Source of the DNA: Paucihalobacter ruber
GTDB taxonomy: Bacteria; Bacteroidota; Bacteroidia; Flavobacteriales; Flavobacteriaceae
NCBI RefSeq assembly: GCF_006494535.1
Contig: NZ_VHIQ01000005.1
Location: forward strand, 1 to 64,000
Reading direction: 5' to 3'
DNA length: 64,000 nt
Of the stretch, positions 8,972-18,300 are shown in pieces. The notes below the pieces were generated by a model that was given only the letters and a program-made list of their open reading frames with translations, was not told the DNA's origin and did not search any database. Position 1 is the first letter of the stretch, and each line of letters starts with the position of its first letter. The position numbers and the translations under genes were made by a program.

Positions 8972-9346
8972 TTAGTTTAATAAACTGCTAATTTCTTCTT
9001 TTAAGGAGTTGAAATCGATGGGTTTGGTAAAAAACTCTTTAGCACCCGAATTAATGGCTTTATTGTAATTTTCGGTATCGCCGTAAGCCGAAATCATGCT
9101 GATTTTAATTTGCGGGAAACGTTCCTTTACCTTGTCTAATAATTCCAGACCGGTCATGCCAGGCATATTGATGTCAGAAAAAATGTACATCACTTCGGGC
9201 GGATTCGATTTTTCCAATAACTCCAAAGCTTCCTGACCCGAAAAGGCAAATACCAGCTCCAGGTTTTGAGTTTTAATTTCTTTTCTAAATTTTTGACGGA
9301 ATAATATTTCTACATCTTTCTCGTCGTCTACTACTAATATTTTCAT
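8972..9346 (-). CDS. CheY-like single-domain response regulator
   Basis: A 124-residue receiver domain with no output domain: acidic DDEKD near the N-terminus, phospho-acceptor Asp in IFSDINMPGMTG (about residue 56), Ser-Ala-Tyr-Gly switch region and Lys of FFTKPID. Lacking an output, it probably relays or buffers phosphate between the adjacent kinase and the receiver-cyclase. It resembles the receiver of the cyclase fusion next door, so the two may be duplicates. Gaps of 17 and 20 bp place it in the four-gene operon. Confidence 0.88.
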   Translation of the reverse strand: MKILVVDDEKDVEILFRQKFRKEIKTQNLELVFAFSGQEALELLEKSNPPEVMYIFSDINMPGMTGLELLDKVKERFPQIKISMISAYGDTENYNKAINSGAKEFFTKPIDFNSLKEEISSLLN

Positions 9347-9363
9347 AAGTCAATCTTTATGGT

Positions 9364-10692
9364 TTATTTCTGGTGTTGTGGTAAATAAATATGAAAGCAG
9401 GTAAAGTGGTTTTCTTTTGAAGTTACTTTTATGCTCCCGTTGTGTTTTGTAATAATATCATGCGTAATACTCAGTCCTAAGCCGGTGCCTTCGGTACCTT
9501 TTTTGGTGGTAAAAAACGGCTGAAAGAGTTTTTCTTTAATGCCATCCGGTACACCGGGGCCGTTGTCTTCAATATCCACATGCACAACCTCATTGTTGTC
9601 TTTGTAACTACTAATGTTAAGAGTTGGCTGGTAGGTATTGTCTGCTAAAAGACTTTTGCTGCGCATGGCATCAAAGGCATTTTTGCATAGATTTAAAATA
9701 ACCCTGCTAAAATCTTCTGTGTTAAGTGGTACAGCTCCAATACTGTCATCTAGATCTAAATTAATACTTACATTAATAGGAGATTTACCTGCGCGCATGC
9801 CATGAAAGGCCAGGTTAACATATTCTTTAATAAGTGCATTCAAATCGGTGGGTTCCATGGTGCCGTTGCCACCACGAGAATGCATCAACATAGAGGTTAC
9901 AATGCCATCGGCTCTGGTACCGTGGTGATGTACTTTTTTAAGGTTTTCGGTAACATCTTCTAATAACTCTTCTATTTCTGTGGTATAGCTGTTTCGATCA
10001 AGTTTTGTGAGCACCTCTTTAATTTCTTCTACATATTCTAAACTTAAATCAGAGAAATTATTAATAAAGTTCATTGGGTTTTTAATCTCATGCGCAATGC
10101 CCGCAGCCAATTGCCCTAAAGACGCTAATTTTTCTGATTGAATTAATTGGGCTTGGGTAGCTTTTAACTCTTCTAAGGCGTTTTGAAGTTCCTCATTTTT
10201 TTGTTCCAGCTGCGCCGTTCTGCGTTTAATGGCTTCTTTAAGCTGAATGTTTTCGTTAGCAACAGCATCAAAGCCAATAGTTTCACCTTCATCTGCTTTT
10301 GAGTCGGGCATTGAAAAGTGTTGGTAAATAAATCTGTAGCCGTCGGTTGTTTTGGTAACTACAGTAGTAAACCGAAACCTGCCGTAATAGTCCCATTCGC
10401 CATTATTTAAAAAATAAGCCTCAAGAAAATGAGTAATAAAATACAACCCACCGAACTGCGAAATGGTCCACTCAACTTTTCGCGAATCGACTTTACCGGA
10501 AAATTGGTGTGCCGTGGCTTCAAAAAATGAAATGGTGTCTTTTTTGTTTAAATACTCCTCGTTGCTGGTAGAACCAATAAAACGATAGGTATCATCCAAA
10601 TAAAAACTATAGGTGTCTACATCGCCATTAACGTAGGCGTGAAACCAGGTATCGTAAATTTGTTTTATCTCTATTTTGGCTGTTTGATCCAT
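9364..10692 (-). CDS. soluble histidine kinase with N-terminal NTF2-like sensor domain
   Basis: A 442-residue protein. Residues about 1-135 form a SnoaL/NTF2-like fold (EIKQIYDTWFHAYVNGDVD, later WDYYGRFRFTTVV), probably a ligand pocket. A coiled coil at about 150-190 leads to the dimerisation/phospho-acceptor helix with GIAHEIKNPMNFINNF, then the ATPase domain with N box NLCKNAFDA, DNGPGVP and GTEGTGLGLSI. There is no membrane segment, so it senses a cytosolic cue. It is the first gene of the operon leading through a receiver and a receiver-cyclase to a PycTM-like protein. Confidence 0.87.
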   Translation of the reverse strand: MDQTAKIEIKQIYDTWFHAYVNGDVDTYSFYLDDTYRFIGSTSNEEYLNKKDTISFFEATAHQFSGKVDSRKVEWTISQFGGLYFITHFLEAYFLNNGEWDYYGRFRFTTVVTKTTDGYRFIYQHFSMPDSKADEGETIGFDAVANENIQLKEAIKRRTAQLEQKNEELQNALEELKATQAQLIQSEKLASLGQLAAGIAHEIKNPMNFINNFSDLSLEYVEEIKEVLTKLDRNSYTTEIEELLEDVTENLKKVHHHGTRADGIVTSMLMHSRGGNGTMEPTDLNALIKEYVNLAFHGMRAGKSPINVSINLDLDDSIGAVPLNTEDFSRVILNLCKNAFDAMRSKSLLADNTYQPTLNISSYKDNNEVVHVDIEDNGPGVPDGIKEKLFQPFFTTKKGTEGTGLGLSITHDIITKHNGSIKVTSKENHFTCFHIYLPQHQK

Positions 10693-10893
10693 ACAAAAAC
10701 TTTTACGCTTCTAATATAATCATAAATTTGGTACCAAAAACTAAAGTTAATATTGCCTATAATTTGCCACTATGTGCTTTTTAAAAAACATAACTAAAAC
10801 TTAGCCTTAACCCCGTTTCTTGTCTGGCGGGCTTCGCGGTAAAAAATCCTATAGAATTTAAGGTAGTTAATATGCTGTATAATTATAACATGC

Positions 10894-10927
10894 AAGCACC
10901 TTTTCAGGGATACCTGAAAAGGTGCTT
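10894..10927. terminator. long perfect hairpin downstream of the beta-propeller gene
   Basis: A 15-bp perfect stem (AAGCACCTTTTCAGG and its complement) with a GATA loop, 55 bp beyond the stop of the gene at 10982-12703. A T-tract follows on the plus side only, so it is best read as a bidirectional or imperfect terminator. The same stem recurs at 13061-13094 with the loop reversed. Confidence 0.65.
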
Positions 10928-10981
10928 ATTTTTTAAGCAATGAATTGAAATTCTTATGCTTTATAGGGGTCTTCTAAAAAC

Positions 10982-12703
10982 TTAATTTTCCGTGATGCGA
11001 TAAATAACATTCTTTCCTCCACCCGAAACATAAATATCGCCGGATTGGCCAATGGCTACGCCATCAAATAGGTATGTAGGGGGTAAGAAGCCATCTTGAC
11101 CAACAGCAGGCCCACTCAGGCTAAGACCATCTGCAACTATACTCACCGCTCCGGTTGTCAGGTCTATGCGCGATAACTGTGAAGCACCGGTTTCAACAAC
11201 CAGCAGGCTACCATTGTTATCCCAGGCCAATCCTTCCGGATTCATTAGTCCCGAAGCTATAGGTATGGCCGGCATTGGAGTGTTGCCATCAAACCCTATC
11301 TGCCAAACAATGCCTGTACCCCAGTCTGCTACCCATAAGGTTTCCCCGTCAGTTGCCAGACCACTTGGGTTGTCTATTGGAAAAATCATCGATTGGTCAC
11401 TTGCCCGTACCACGCCGCCAAGTCCAAGATCAGACACTGCAATGTCATTCTTAAACCTGATGGCATCTATAGGAACCACCACGGGAAAAGTTTGCTCAAC
11501 CTGATCAGATTGTGGATTCCAGATTTGAACCACTCCAGCAAACCAAGAAGAAACAATCAGATTCTCCCCGTCTGCAGAAAGCGTAAAAGGAGTGGTCAGA
11601 TTACCCGGACGACCAAGTAAGTCACCTTTATAAACATTTTCCTCTCTGCCGGAGAGGCCATTAAATTCGTATAAACGGAACAAGTCGGCTACATACAATG
11701 CGTCTTGATTATTTGCCCCCGGTAAAACTGCCATACCCATAGGTGCAATCATTCCTGCACGACTGATGGTGCGAGGCTGACCACTAGGTAATATTTGTAC
11801 TACCGAGCCGAAGTCGGCATTAGAGATATATAAGGTGTCATCTGAGTCAAAGGCCAGGTTGTCAAGACCGGGTTGAATTGTGGCAAAGAGTGTTTTTTCT
11901 CCGTTCGAAGTGTTTACTGTAAATACTTCACCTGATTGATCCAATACATGCAGGACTCCTTCGGAATTGAACTTTGCAGCAACGGGAACTGTGAAGCCTC
12001 CGGCCAAGAATTCTGCGGTACCATCAACAAAAGGATTTGTGGAAGGCGGGGTTCCTGGTCCTCCGACATTTACCCTGATCACTGCGCCTCCTGCAAATAG
12101 AGGTCCGTATAATTTACCATCAGGACCGAAGTCAAATGCATTTAAAAATCCGAGGGGGAATGGGTTTTCCGGGGTGGAGATGATGATCGGTCTGGGTGGA
12201 TCGATAAGGTTTGGATCAAGTTCATAGAGCCCATCACCTTGGAAGCATAGTCCAACAAAAAGCCGGCCATCGTCAGAGAAGGTAATCGGGTTGGTACCCA
12301 GTTCCACAAATTGCTTGGTCACCACGCCATCAGGGGTCATTCGGGCTACAAATCCTATTAAAGTATCTGTCCAGTAAAGCGACCCGTCCGGGCCAAATGC
12401 CAAATCATCTGGAGAGTTCACTCCATCCGCCGGGCCAAGTCTCTTTAGGATCTTACCGTTTTGCTTGTTCATTACGATTACTTCCTGACTAGCAAAACAG
12501 GCAATATAAAGATTGCCATCCGGCCCGAAGTTTATACCATTGGTACCTTTGATAAGAGCTCCATTGGCAATTTCCTTTACAAGTACTTTTGATTTTCTTT
12601 CATAACTGGCATCTTCAAGTACTAGCTCATCGATTTCTTGGCATGCCGGTATCGCTAGCATCAATGCCAGGGATATCAAAATAAAATTTAGTTTGCGCTT
12701 CAT
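10982..12703 (-). CDS. NHL/SMP-30-like beta-propeller lipoprotein
   Basis: The protein has 573 residues. It has a lipoprotein signal with Cys in AIPAC at about residue 21, then repeated propeller strands through the whole length (FGPDGNLYIACF, FGPDGSLYWTD, FDSDDTLYISNADFGSV, WDNNGSLLVVETGASQLSRID, GQSGDIYVSGGGKNVIYRI). It is probably an exported, surface-anchored propeller that binds or hydrolyses a ligand; no specific catalytic set is evident. It is the intact gene of a tandem duplication: a 3' copy lies at 13148-14130, and its 330-bp upstream region recurs before the gene at 14279-14848. Confidence 0.8.
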   Translation of the reverse strand: MKRKLNFILISLALMLAIPACQEIDELVLEDASYERKSKVLVKEIANGALIKGTNGINFGPDGNLYIACFASQEVIVMNKQNGKILKRLGPADGVNSPDDLAFGPDGSLYWTDTLIGFVARMTPDGVVTKQFVELGTNPITFSDDGRLFVGLCFQGDGLYELDPNLIDPPRPIIISTPENPFPLGFLNAFDFGPDGKLYGPLFAGGAVIRVNVGGPGTPPSTNPFVDGTAEFLAGGFTVPVAAKFNSEGVLHVLDQSGEVFTVNTSNGEKTLFATIQPGLDNLAFDSDDTLYISNADFGSVVQILPSGQPRTISRAGMIAPMGMAVLPGANNQDALYVADLFRLYEFNGLSGREENVYKGDLLGRPGNLTTPFTLSADGENLIVSSWFAGVVQIWNPQSDQVEQTFPVVVPIDAIRFKNDIAVSDLGLGGVVRASDQSMIFPIDNPSGLATDGETLWVADWGTGIVWQIGFDGNTPMPAIPIASGLMNPEGLAWDNNGSLLVVETGASQLSRIDLTTGAVSIVADGLSLSGPAVGQDGFLPPTYLFDGVAIGQSGDIYVSGGGKNVIYRITEN

Positions 12704-13034
12704 AATTATATGGTTTTAATGGTTAAAATTTCGAAAAATACTTTTTATAGTTATTTTGATGTTTTGGTTGTAAAAGAGATTATCTTACTCCTTACTGTTG
12801 CTAAATATTTCTTAACGCCGGGCAAAATTTTCATCTGGTAAAAGGTGAAAATTCAGAACAAAATGAAATAGCAAAAATCATGATAGCAAGGTACTATGGT
12901 ATTCAAAATCAGACTGTAGTTATTGTTCCAAATACTTTATATTTTGTTCCAAATCCATAAAAATGAAGATTTTACCTATTTATTTGGCAGGGAAGAAAAA
13001 ATGTCTGAAAAAGTTGAATCCTCAAACTAGTGTT
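12704..13034 (-). promoter_or_regulatory. duplicated upstream region, copy 1
   Basis: The 5' region of the beta-propeller gene. From about 12830 to 13034 it is nearly identical to 15080-15292, and the stretch closer to the gene (12710-12830) is a diverged match to 14975-15080. Shared landmarks include ATCTGGTAAA, two TGTTCCAAAT blocks and CTCAAACTAGTGTT at the far end. The conservation suggests both downstream genes share a promoter and possibly an operator; I cannot assign exact promoter boxes. Confidence 0.6.
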
Positions 13035-13060
13035 TAATATTCTGTATAATTATAACATAC

Positions 13061-13094
13061 AAGCACCTTTTCAGGTATCCCTGAAAAGGTGCTT
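13061..13094. terminator. long perfect hairpin, second copy with inverted loop
   Basis: The same 15-bp stem as at 10894-10927 but with loop TATC instead of GATA, the exact reverse complement. It lies 54 bp downstream of the truncated propeller copy and is flanked by the same TGTATAATTATAACAT sequence as copy 1. Confidence 0.65.
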
Positions 13095-13147
13095 ATTTTT
13101 AAAGCAATAAATTGAAATTATTATGCTTTATAGGGTCTTCTAAAAAC

Positions 13148-14130
13148 TTAATTTTCCGAGATGCGGTAAATAACATTCTTTCCTCCACCCGAAACATAAA
13201 TATCGCCGGATTGGCCAACGGCTACGCCATCAAATAGGTATGTAGGGGGTAAGAAGCCATCTTGACCAACAGCAGGCCCACTCAGGCTAAGACCATCTGC
13301 AACTATACTCACCGCTCCGGTTGTCAGGTCTATGCGCGATAACTGTGAAGCACCGGTTTCAACAACCAGCAGGCTACCATTGTTATCCCAGGCCAATCCT
13401 TCCGGATTCATTAGTCCCGAAGCTATAGGTACGGCCGGCATTGGAGTATCGCCATCAAACCCTATCTGCCAAACAATGCCTGTACCCCAGTCTGCTACCC
13501 ATAAGGTTTCCCCGTTAGTTGCCAGACCACTTGGTGCAAATACATTGGCGTTGTCTATTGGCAAGATCATCGATTGGTCACTTGCCCGTACCACGCCGCC
13601 AAGTCCCAGATCAGACACTGCAATGTCATTCTTAAACCTGATGGCATCTATTGGAATCCCCATGGTATAGGTTTCTATGACCTGATCAGATTGTGGATTC
13701 CAAATCTGAACCACTGCCCCGAAATAGGAAGACACAATCAGATTCTCCCCGTCTGCAGAAAGCGTAAAAGGATTGGTCAGATTACCCGGACGGCCAAGTA
13801 AGTCACCTTTATAAACATTTTCCTCACTGCCGGAAAGGCCATTAAATTGGTACAATCTAAATAGGTCAGCAACAAACAAATCATCTTTATTATTTGCCCC
13901 CGGTAAAACTGCCATGCCCATAGGTGCAATCATTCCTCCACGACTGATAGTGCGAGGCTGACAACTAGGTAATATTTGTACTACTGAGCCAAAATCTGCA
14001 TTAGAGATATATAAGGTGTCATCTGAGTCAAAGGCCAGGTTGTCAAGTCCCTCTTGAATTTTTATAAAAAGTGTTTTTCTCCGATCAAGGTATTTACTTT
14101 GAAAACTGCACTTGATTGATCCAATAAATC
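13148..14130 (-). pseudogene. 5'-truncated, frameshifted copy of the beta-propeller lipoprotein gene
   Basis: The frame open from an internal ATG at 13933 encodes 261 residues nearly identical to the C-terminal half of the gene at 10982-12703, with a small insertion (NVFAP) in one loop. Homology runs on upstream without stops to about 14080, where a T run has five instead of six bases and shifts the frame; it fades at about 14130. The signal peptide and first half are absent. It is therefore a broken duplicate unless the internal ATG is used. Confidence 0.8.
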
Positions 14131-14228
14131 ACTCATGTAAGATGGGATTTGTATCGGTAATTAAATGTAAAACAATTAATTATATGATTCCTTGGATCAA
14201 AATATATTAGAGCTTTTACCGCATAAAA

Positions 14229-14252
14229 AACCCGGTCTTTTATGACCGGGTT
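14229..14252 (-). terminator. rho-independent terminator
   Basis: A 9-bp perfect stem (AACCCGGTC/GACCGGGTT) with a 6-nt loop, followed on the minus strand by a TTTTTT run, 27 bp after the stop of the gene at 14279-14848. Confidence 0.85.
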
Positions 14253-14278
14253 CGTTATTACTGCAATGCCAAAATGTA

Positions 14279-14848
14279 TTAATACGTTATTTCTCCATTG
14301 CCTACATGAGAAATTGCGGTTATTGGTGTTACACCATCTGTTTTTAAACCAACGATTTCTATAGCACCATTTTCAATCTCCATAAAACCGGAAGCGCCTT
14401 CAAATCGGCCAGTGCCTCCTATGAAAGTAATTAATCCGGTGTAGACGCCGGTGGTCTCTGAGGTAAGAGTAATGGTTAATTCATTGGTAGACCAAACCTC
14501 GTCCCCGTTCGCGGCATAGATAATATCTTTTGTTCCTTCTAAACTCCTTACTTTTAATACGTTACCTATGATTTCATAAGTTTCGCTTATAGAATTTACG
14601 CTGGTTATTTTTCCCAGATGCGTCATTATTCCAGTGCCGGTGCTTCCTGGACCGTCTGCATCGTCGATACCTTTATAAGTAATGCGAACCGGTCGGGTAA
14701 CATCATTCCCCGGTCTGGCCTGAATATCGATTAATTCATTACTGTCGTAGGCCTCACTCTCTTGGCTGCAAGAGAATGTAACAAAAAATGCCGCGATAAA
14801 AGCAGCAAATAATACTGATTTTCCAATAATTTGTTTCATAGTTTTCAT
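14279..14848 (-). CDS. small lipoprotein with allene-oxide-cyclase-like barrel
   Basis: The protein has 189 residues from the first ATG; an ATG three codons later is equally possible. The lipoprotein signal ends at FSCS (Cys about 27). The mature part is beta-rich and carries the FIGGTGRFEGASGFMEI block typical of the allene-oxide-cyclase-like/dirigent-type barrel found in many exported bacterial proteins of unknown role. It occupies the place of the missing 5' half of the propeller gene in the second unit of the local duplication and uses the duplicated upstream region. Confidence 0.65.
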   Translation of the reverse strand: MKTMKQIIGKSVLFAAFIAAFFVTFSCSQESEAYDSNELIDIQARPGNDVTRPVRITYKGIDDADGPGSTGTGIMTHLGKITSVNSISETYEIIGNVLKVRSLEGTKDIIYAANGDEVWSTNELTITLTSETTGVYTGLITFIGGTGRFEGASGFMEIENGAIEIVGLKTDGVTPITAISHVGNGEITY

Positions 14849-15300
14849 AATATGATAGTTTAATTGATTACTGATTTATTAAAGGTATGTGGCACACAAA
14901 ACACGATGCTTCCAGGGGTAGAAGTGGACTTCTGGGAATGGAAATCATTTTAAGTGTCATTTTTTTTTGGTTAAATGGTTAGAATTTTGAAAATCGTTTT
15001 TCATTTTTACTTGATATTTCGGTAATAAAAAAGATCATCTGACTCATCCTTTTGGTAATTATTTTTTGACCCTATCCAAAATTCGCATCTGGTAAATGGT
15101 GAAAATTCAGCACAAAATGAAATAGCCAAAATCATGAAGGCAAGGTACTGTGGTATTCAAAATCAGACTGTAGTTATTGTTCCAAATACTTTATATTTTG
15201 TTCCAAATCCATAAAAATGAAGATTTTACCTATTTATTTGGCTGGGAAGAAAAAATGTCTGAAAAAGTTGAATCCTCAAACTAGTGTTGAAAAAGGAGGT
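14849..15300 (-). promoter_or_regulatory. duplicated upstream region, copy 2
   Basis: About 15080-15292 is nearly identical to 12830-13034, and the part nearer the gene is a diverged match to the region before the propeller gene. No gene is visible here. The region ends beside the HTCS kinase gene (stop at 15321), which carries an AraC-type DNA-binding domain and is a candidate regulator of both copies. That link is inference. Confidence 0.55.
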
Positions 15301-15320
15301 TATTAGGCTTTGAAGAAGAA

Positions 15321-18300
15321 TTACCCTTTTCTAAAAAAGCTAGGTGCTTCCCCAAACTCTTTTGTAAACTCTTGTGTAAAATAGCTGGGGTTGCCATAAC
15401 CCACTGCGTAACCAATCTCCGAGATATTTAAATCAGAATTAAGCAAAAGTTTCTTTGCTTTCTGCATTCTAATCATCCGGATGACTTGAGAAGTGGATTT
15501 GTTGGTCAAAGCTTTAAGTTTTCGATGAAGCTGGGTTCGGCTCACTGCAAGCTCTTCGCATAACTCCCCAATGCCAAAGGCTTCACTTTCCAAATTTGCA
15601 TCTACAATAAAGTGGAGCTTCTTAAGGAAAGCATCTTCCTGTATTTCTATTAGAGTTTCGGGTTTACCTTCGGGAATAAGCGCTGCATACCGCGCCGTCA
15701 TCTTTTGTCTTAGTTCAATCAATTTCCGGAGTCGAACCTCTAGTTCTTTCTTTTCAAAAGGTTTGGAAAGGTAGGCATCGGCTCCACTTTCCAAACCTTC
15801 CAGGCGTGATTCCATATCTGTTTTTGCAGTGAGCAGGATGATGGGAATATGGCTGGTACGTTCATCTTTTTTGAGTCTTTCTACTACTTCATAGCCGTCT
15901 TTTTCAGGCATCATCACATCACTAACTATGATGTCCGGAATCATTTCTATGGCTAGTTGGATTCCTTGGAGGCCATTTCTTGCTTTTTGTATTCGATAGT
16001 TGCCGTGGAGACAAAGTTCCAGATAGCTTAATACATCTTCATTGTCTTCTACCAGCAAGGCCAGCGGGAGACTTTCATCATAATCTTCGGCTGTCCCAAA
16101 GCCCGACACCGCCACCAAATCTTTTACATTTGGATGCGATTCCATAGTAAATTCACCGGCATTCCCTTTTGGGGCCTCATTTTTTATGGGAAGTCTAAGT
16201 GTAAATTCAGAACCTTTTCCCGGTTGGCTAGTAACTGCAATAGTTCCTGACATTAGTTGCACCAGTTCTTTGGTAAGTGCCAAGCCAATTCCTGTTCCTT
16301 CAGCTGATCTGGTTGACAAATTATCCACCTGGTAAAAACGGTCAAAAATATAAGGCAAATGTTCAGAAGAAATTCCTTTGCCTGTATCCTTCACTTTCAT
16401 TTCCAAGAAATCTCCCATTTCCAAAGAGGTAATTTTTTCAAGTTTAATATAAATATTGCCTCCCGGTGGGGTAAATTTTACTGCGTTTCCGACAAGGTTG
16501 GAAAAAATTGCTTGGATTTTTTCCGGATCAAAATCCATGTACAACGCCTCGAAACCTGATAATATATGCAGACGGATATCTTTAGAATCGGCAAAAGAAT
16601 CAAACGACTCTGTCAGGTATTTTAGATAACCCAGGATATCGTCATGAATCATCTTTGCCAACAATCTACCCGAATCAAGTTTGGATAGGTCCAGCATTTG
16701 ATTGATTAACCTTAGCAATTGCGCGCTATTTCGTTTGAGCATTGGCAAACCATTTTCCAGATTCTCCAAAGAGGGTTGGGTCAATATATGATCTGCAATA
16801 CCTGAAATCACCGTCAAGGGTGTCCGGAATTCATGGGTTAAATTGGTATAAAGGCGCGTTTTGAACTTATCCAATTCCTGCAACCGATTAACTTCTGCAT
16901 GTTCTAGTTTTCTACGAAGCAAAAAACCATAGATCCAATATAGCATTAATAAGAGTAGAACGGCATAGAAACACCAAGCCCACCAGGTAAGCCACCAAGG
17001 TGGGTTAATAGTAAACGTGTATTCAAAAGGTTCACTCCACTCACCACTCTCTCCAATGGCTTTAATTTGGAAAGTGTAAGTGCTGTAGGGCAAGTTACGG
17101 TAATCTGTTTTGGCTTCTTTTGAAGGTATGCTCCAATTATCATTGAGTCCCAGCATACGGTGACTGTAGTGTATTTTATGCGGAGCTTTCCAATCTATGG
17201 CGACAAAATGAAAGGTAAGATTGTTTTTATGGTAGGGTAGTTTTAAATTGAGTGGGTAGTTCTCAAATTTTTGGACACCGTTAAATGTTATATCATTGCC
17301 TACTTGATTCCGATCTCGATCCCGATTGATATCGGGACTATCGGGACTATGGGGAGTATCGGGTTCATAAGAGATATTGCGGTAATCTATAAACTGCTCA
17401 TTGATATCCAATTGTTTTAATAATGGTTGTGGTATTTGAGGAGATGAATTTAATTTGTTTAAATCCAACATAGTTAAACCCTTACCGCTTCCCCACCAGG
17501 CACGGTTTTTACTATCGATTAACGCAGAATTTTGATAAAAATCTAAGCCTTTAAGGCCATCTTGTGTGCCAAAAACTTGTATTGCAAACACGTCTCCTTC
17601 TTCGGAAGAAGTAGGACTCGGGCTAATTTGCGTAATCCCTTTTACTGTAGCTAGGTATAAATTCCCGTTCCGATAGCTATCGGAGTTATCTTCTAAAATA
17701 GACCTGACACTATTATTACTCAACCCGGCTGCCTCGGTAAAATGAACAAACGATTCACCGTCATATTTCGATAGGCCTCCGCCTTCAGTGCCAAACCAAA
17801 GATTTCCGCTTTTATCTTCTAAAATAGACCAGACAGTATTATTACCTAAGCCGGCCGCCTCGGTAAAATGAACGAACGATTCACCATCATATTTCGATGC
17901 GCCTCCGCCTTCGGTGCCAAACCAAAGGTTTCCGCTTTTATCTTCTAAAATAGACGCGACCAAATTATGACTCAAGCCGGCTGCCTCGGTAAAATTAACG
18001 AACGATTCACCATCATATTTCGATACGCCTCCAAATTCAGTGCCGAACCAAAGGTTTCCGCTTTTGTCTTCTAAAATAGAAATGACAACATTATTAGTCA
18101 AGCCGTTTGCCTCGGTAAAATGAACGAACGATTCACCATCATATTTCGATACACCTGCGCCACCAGTTCCAAACCAAAGGTTTCCGCTTGTATCTTCTAA
18201 AATATACAAGACTCTATTACTACTCAATCCGGCTGCCCTGGTAAAGTGAACGAACGATTCACCATCATATTTCGATACGCCACCGTCTTCAGTGCCGAAC

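Noticed and set aside
13148-13933. An independent 261-residue gene
   Set aside because: Homology continues upstream of the ATG to a frameshift and then ends; signal peptide and half the propeller are missing, so it is listed as a pseudogene.
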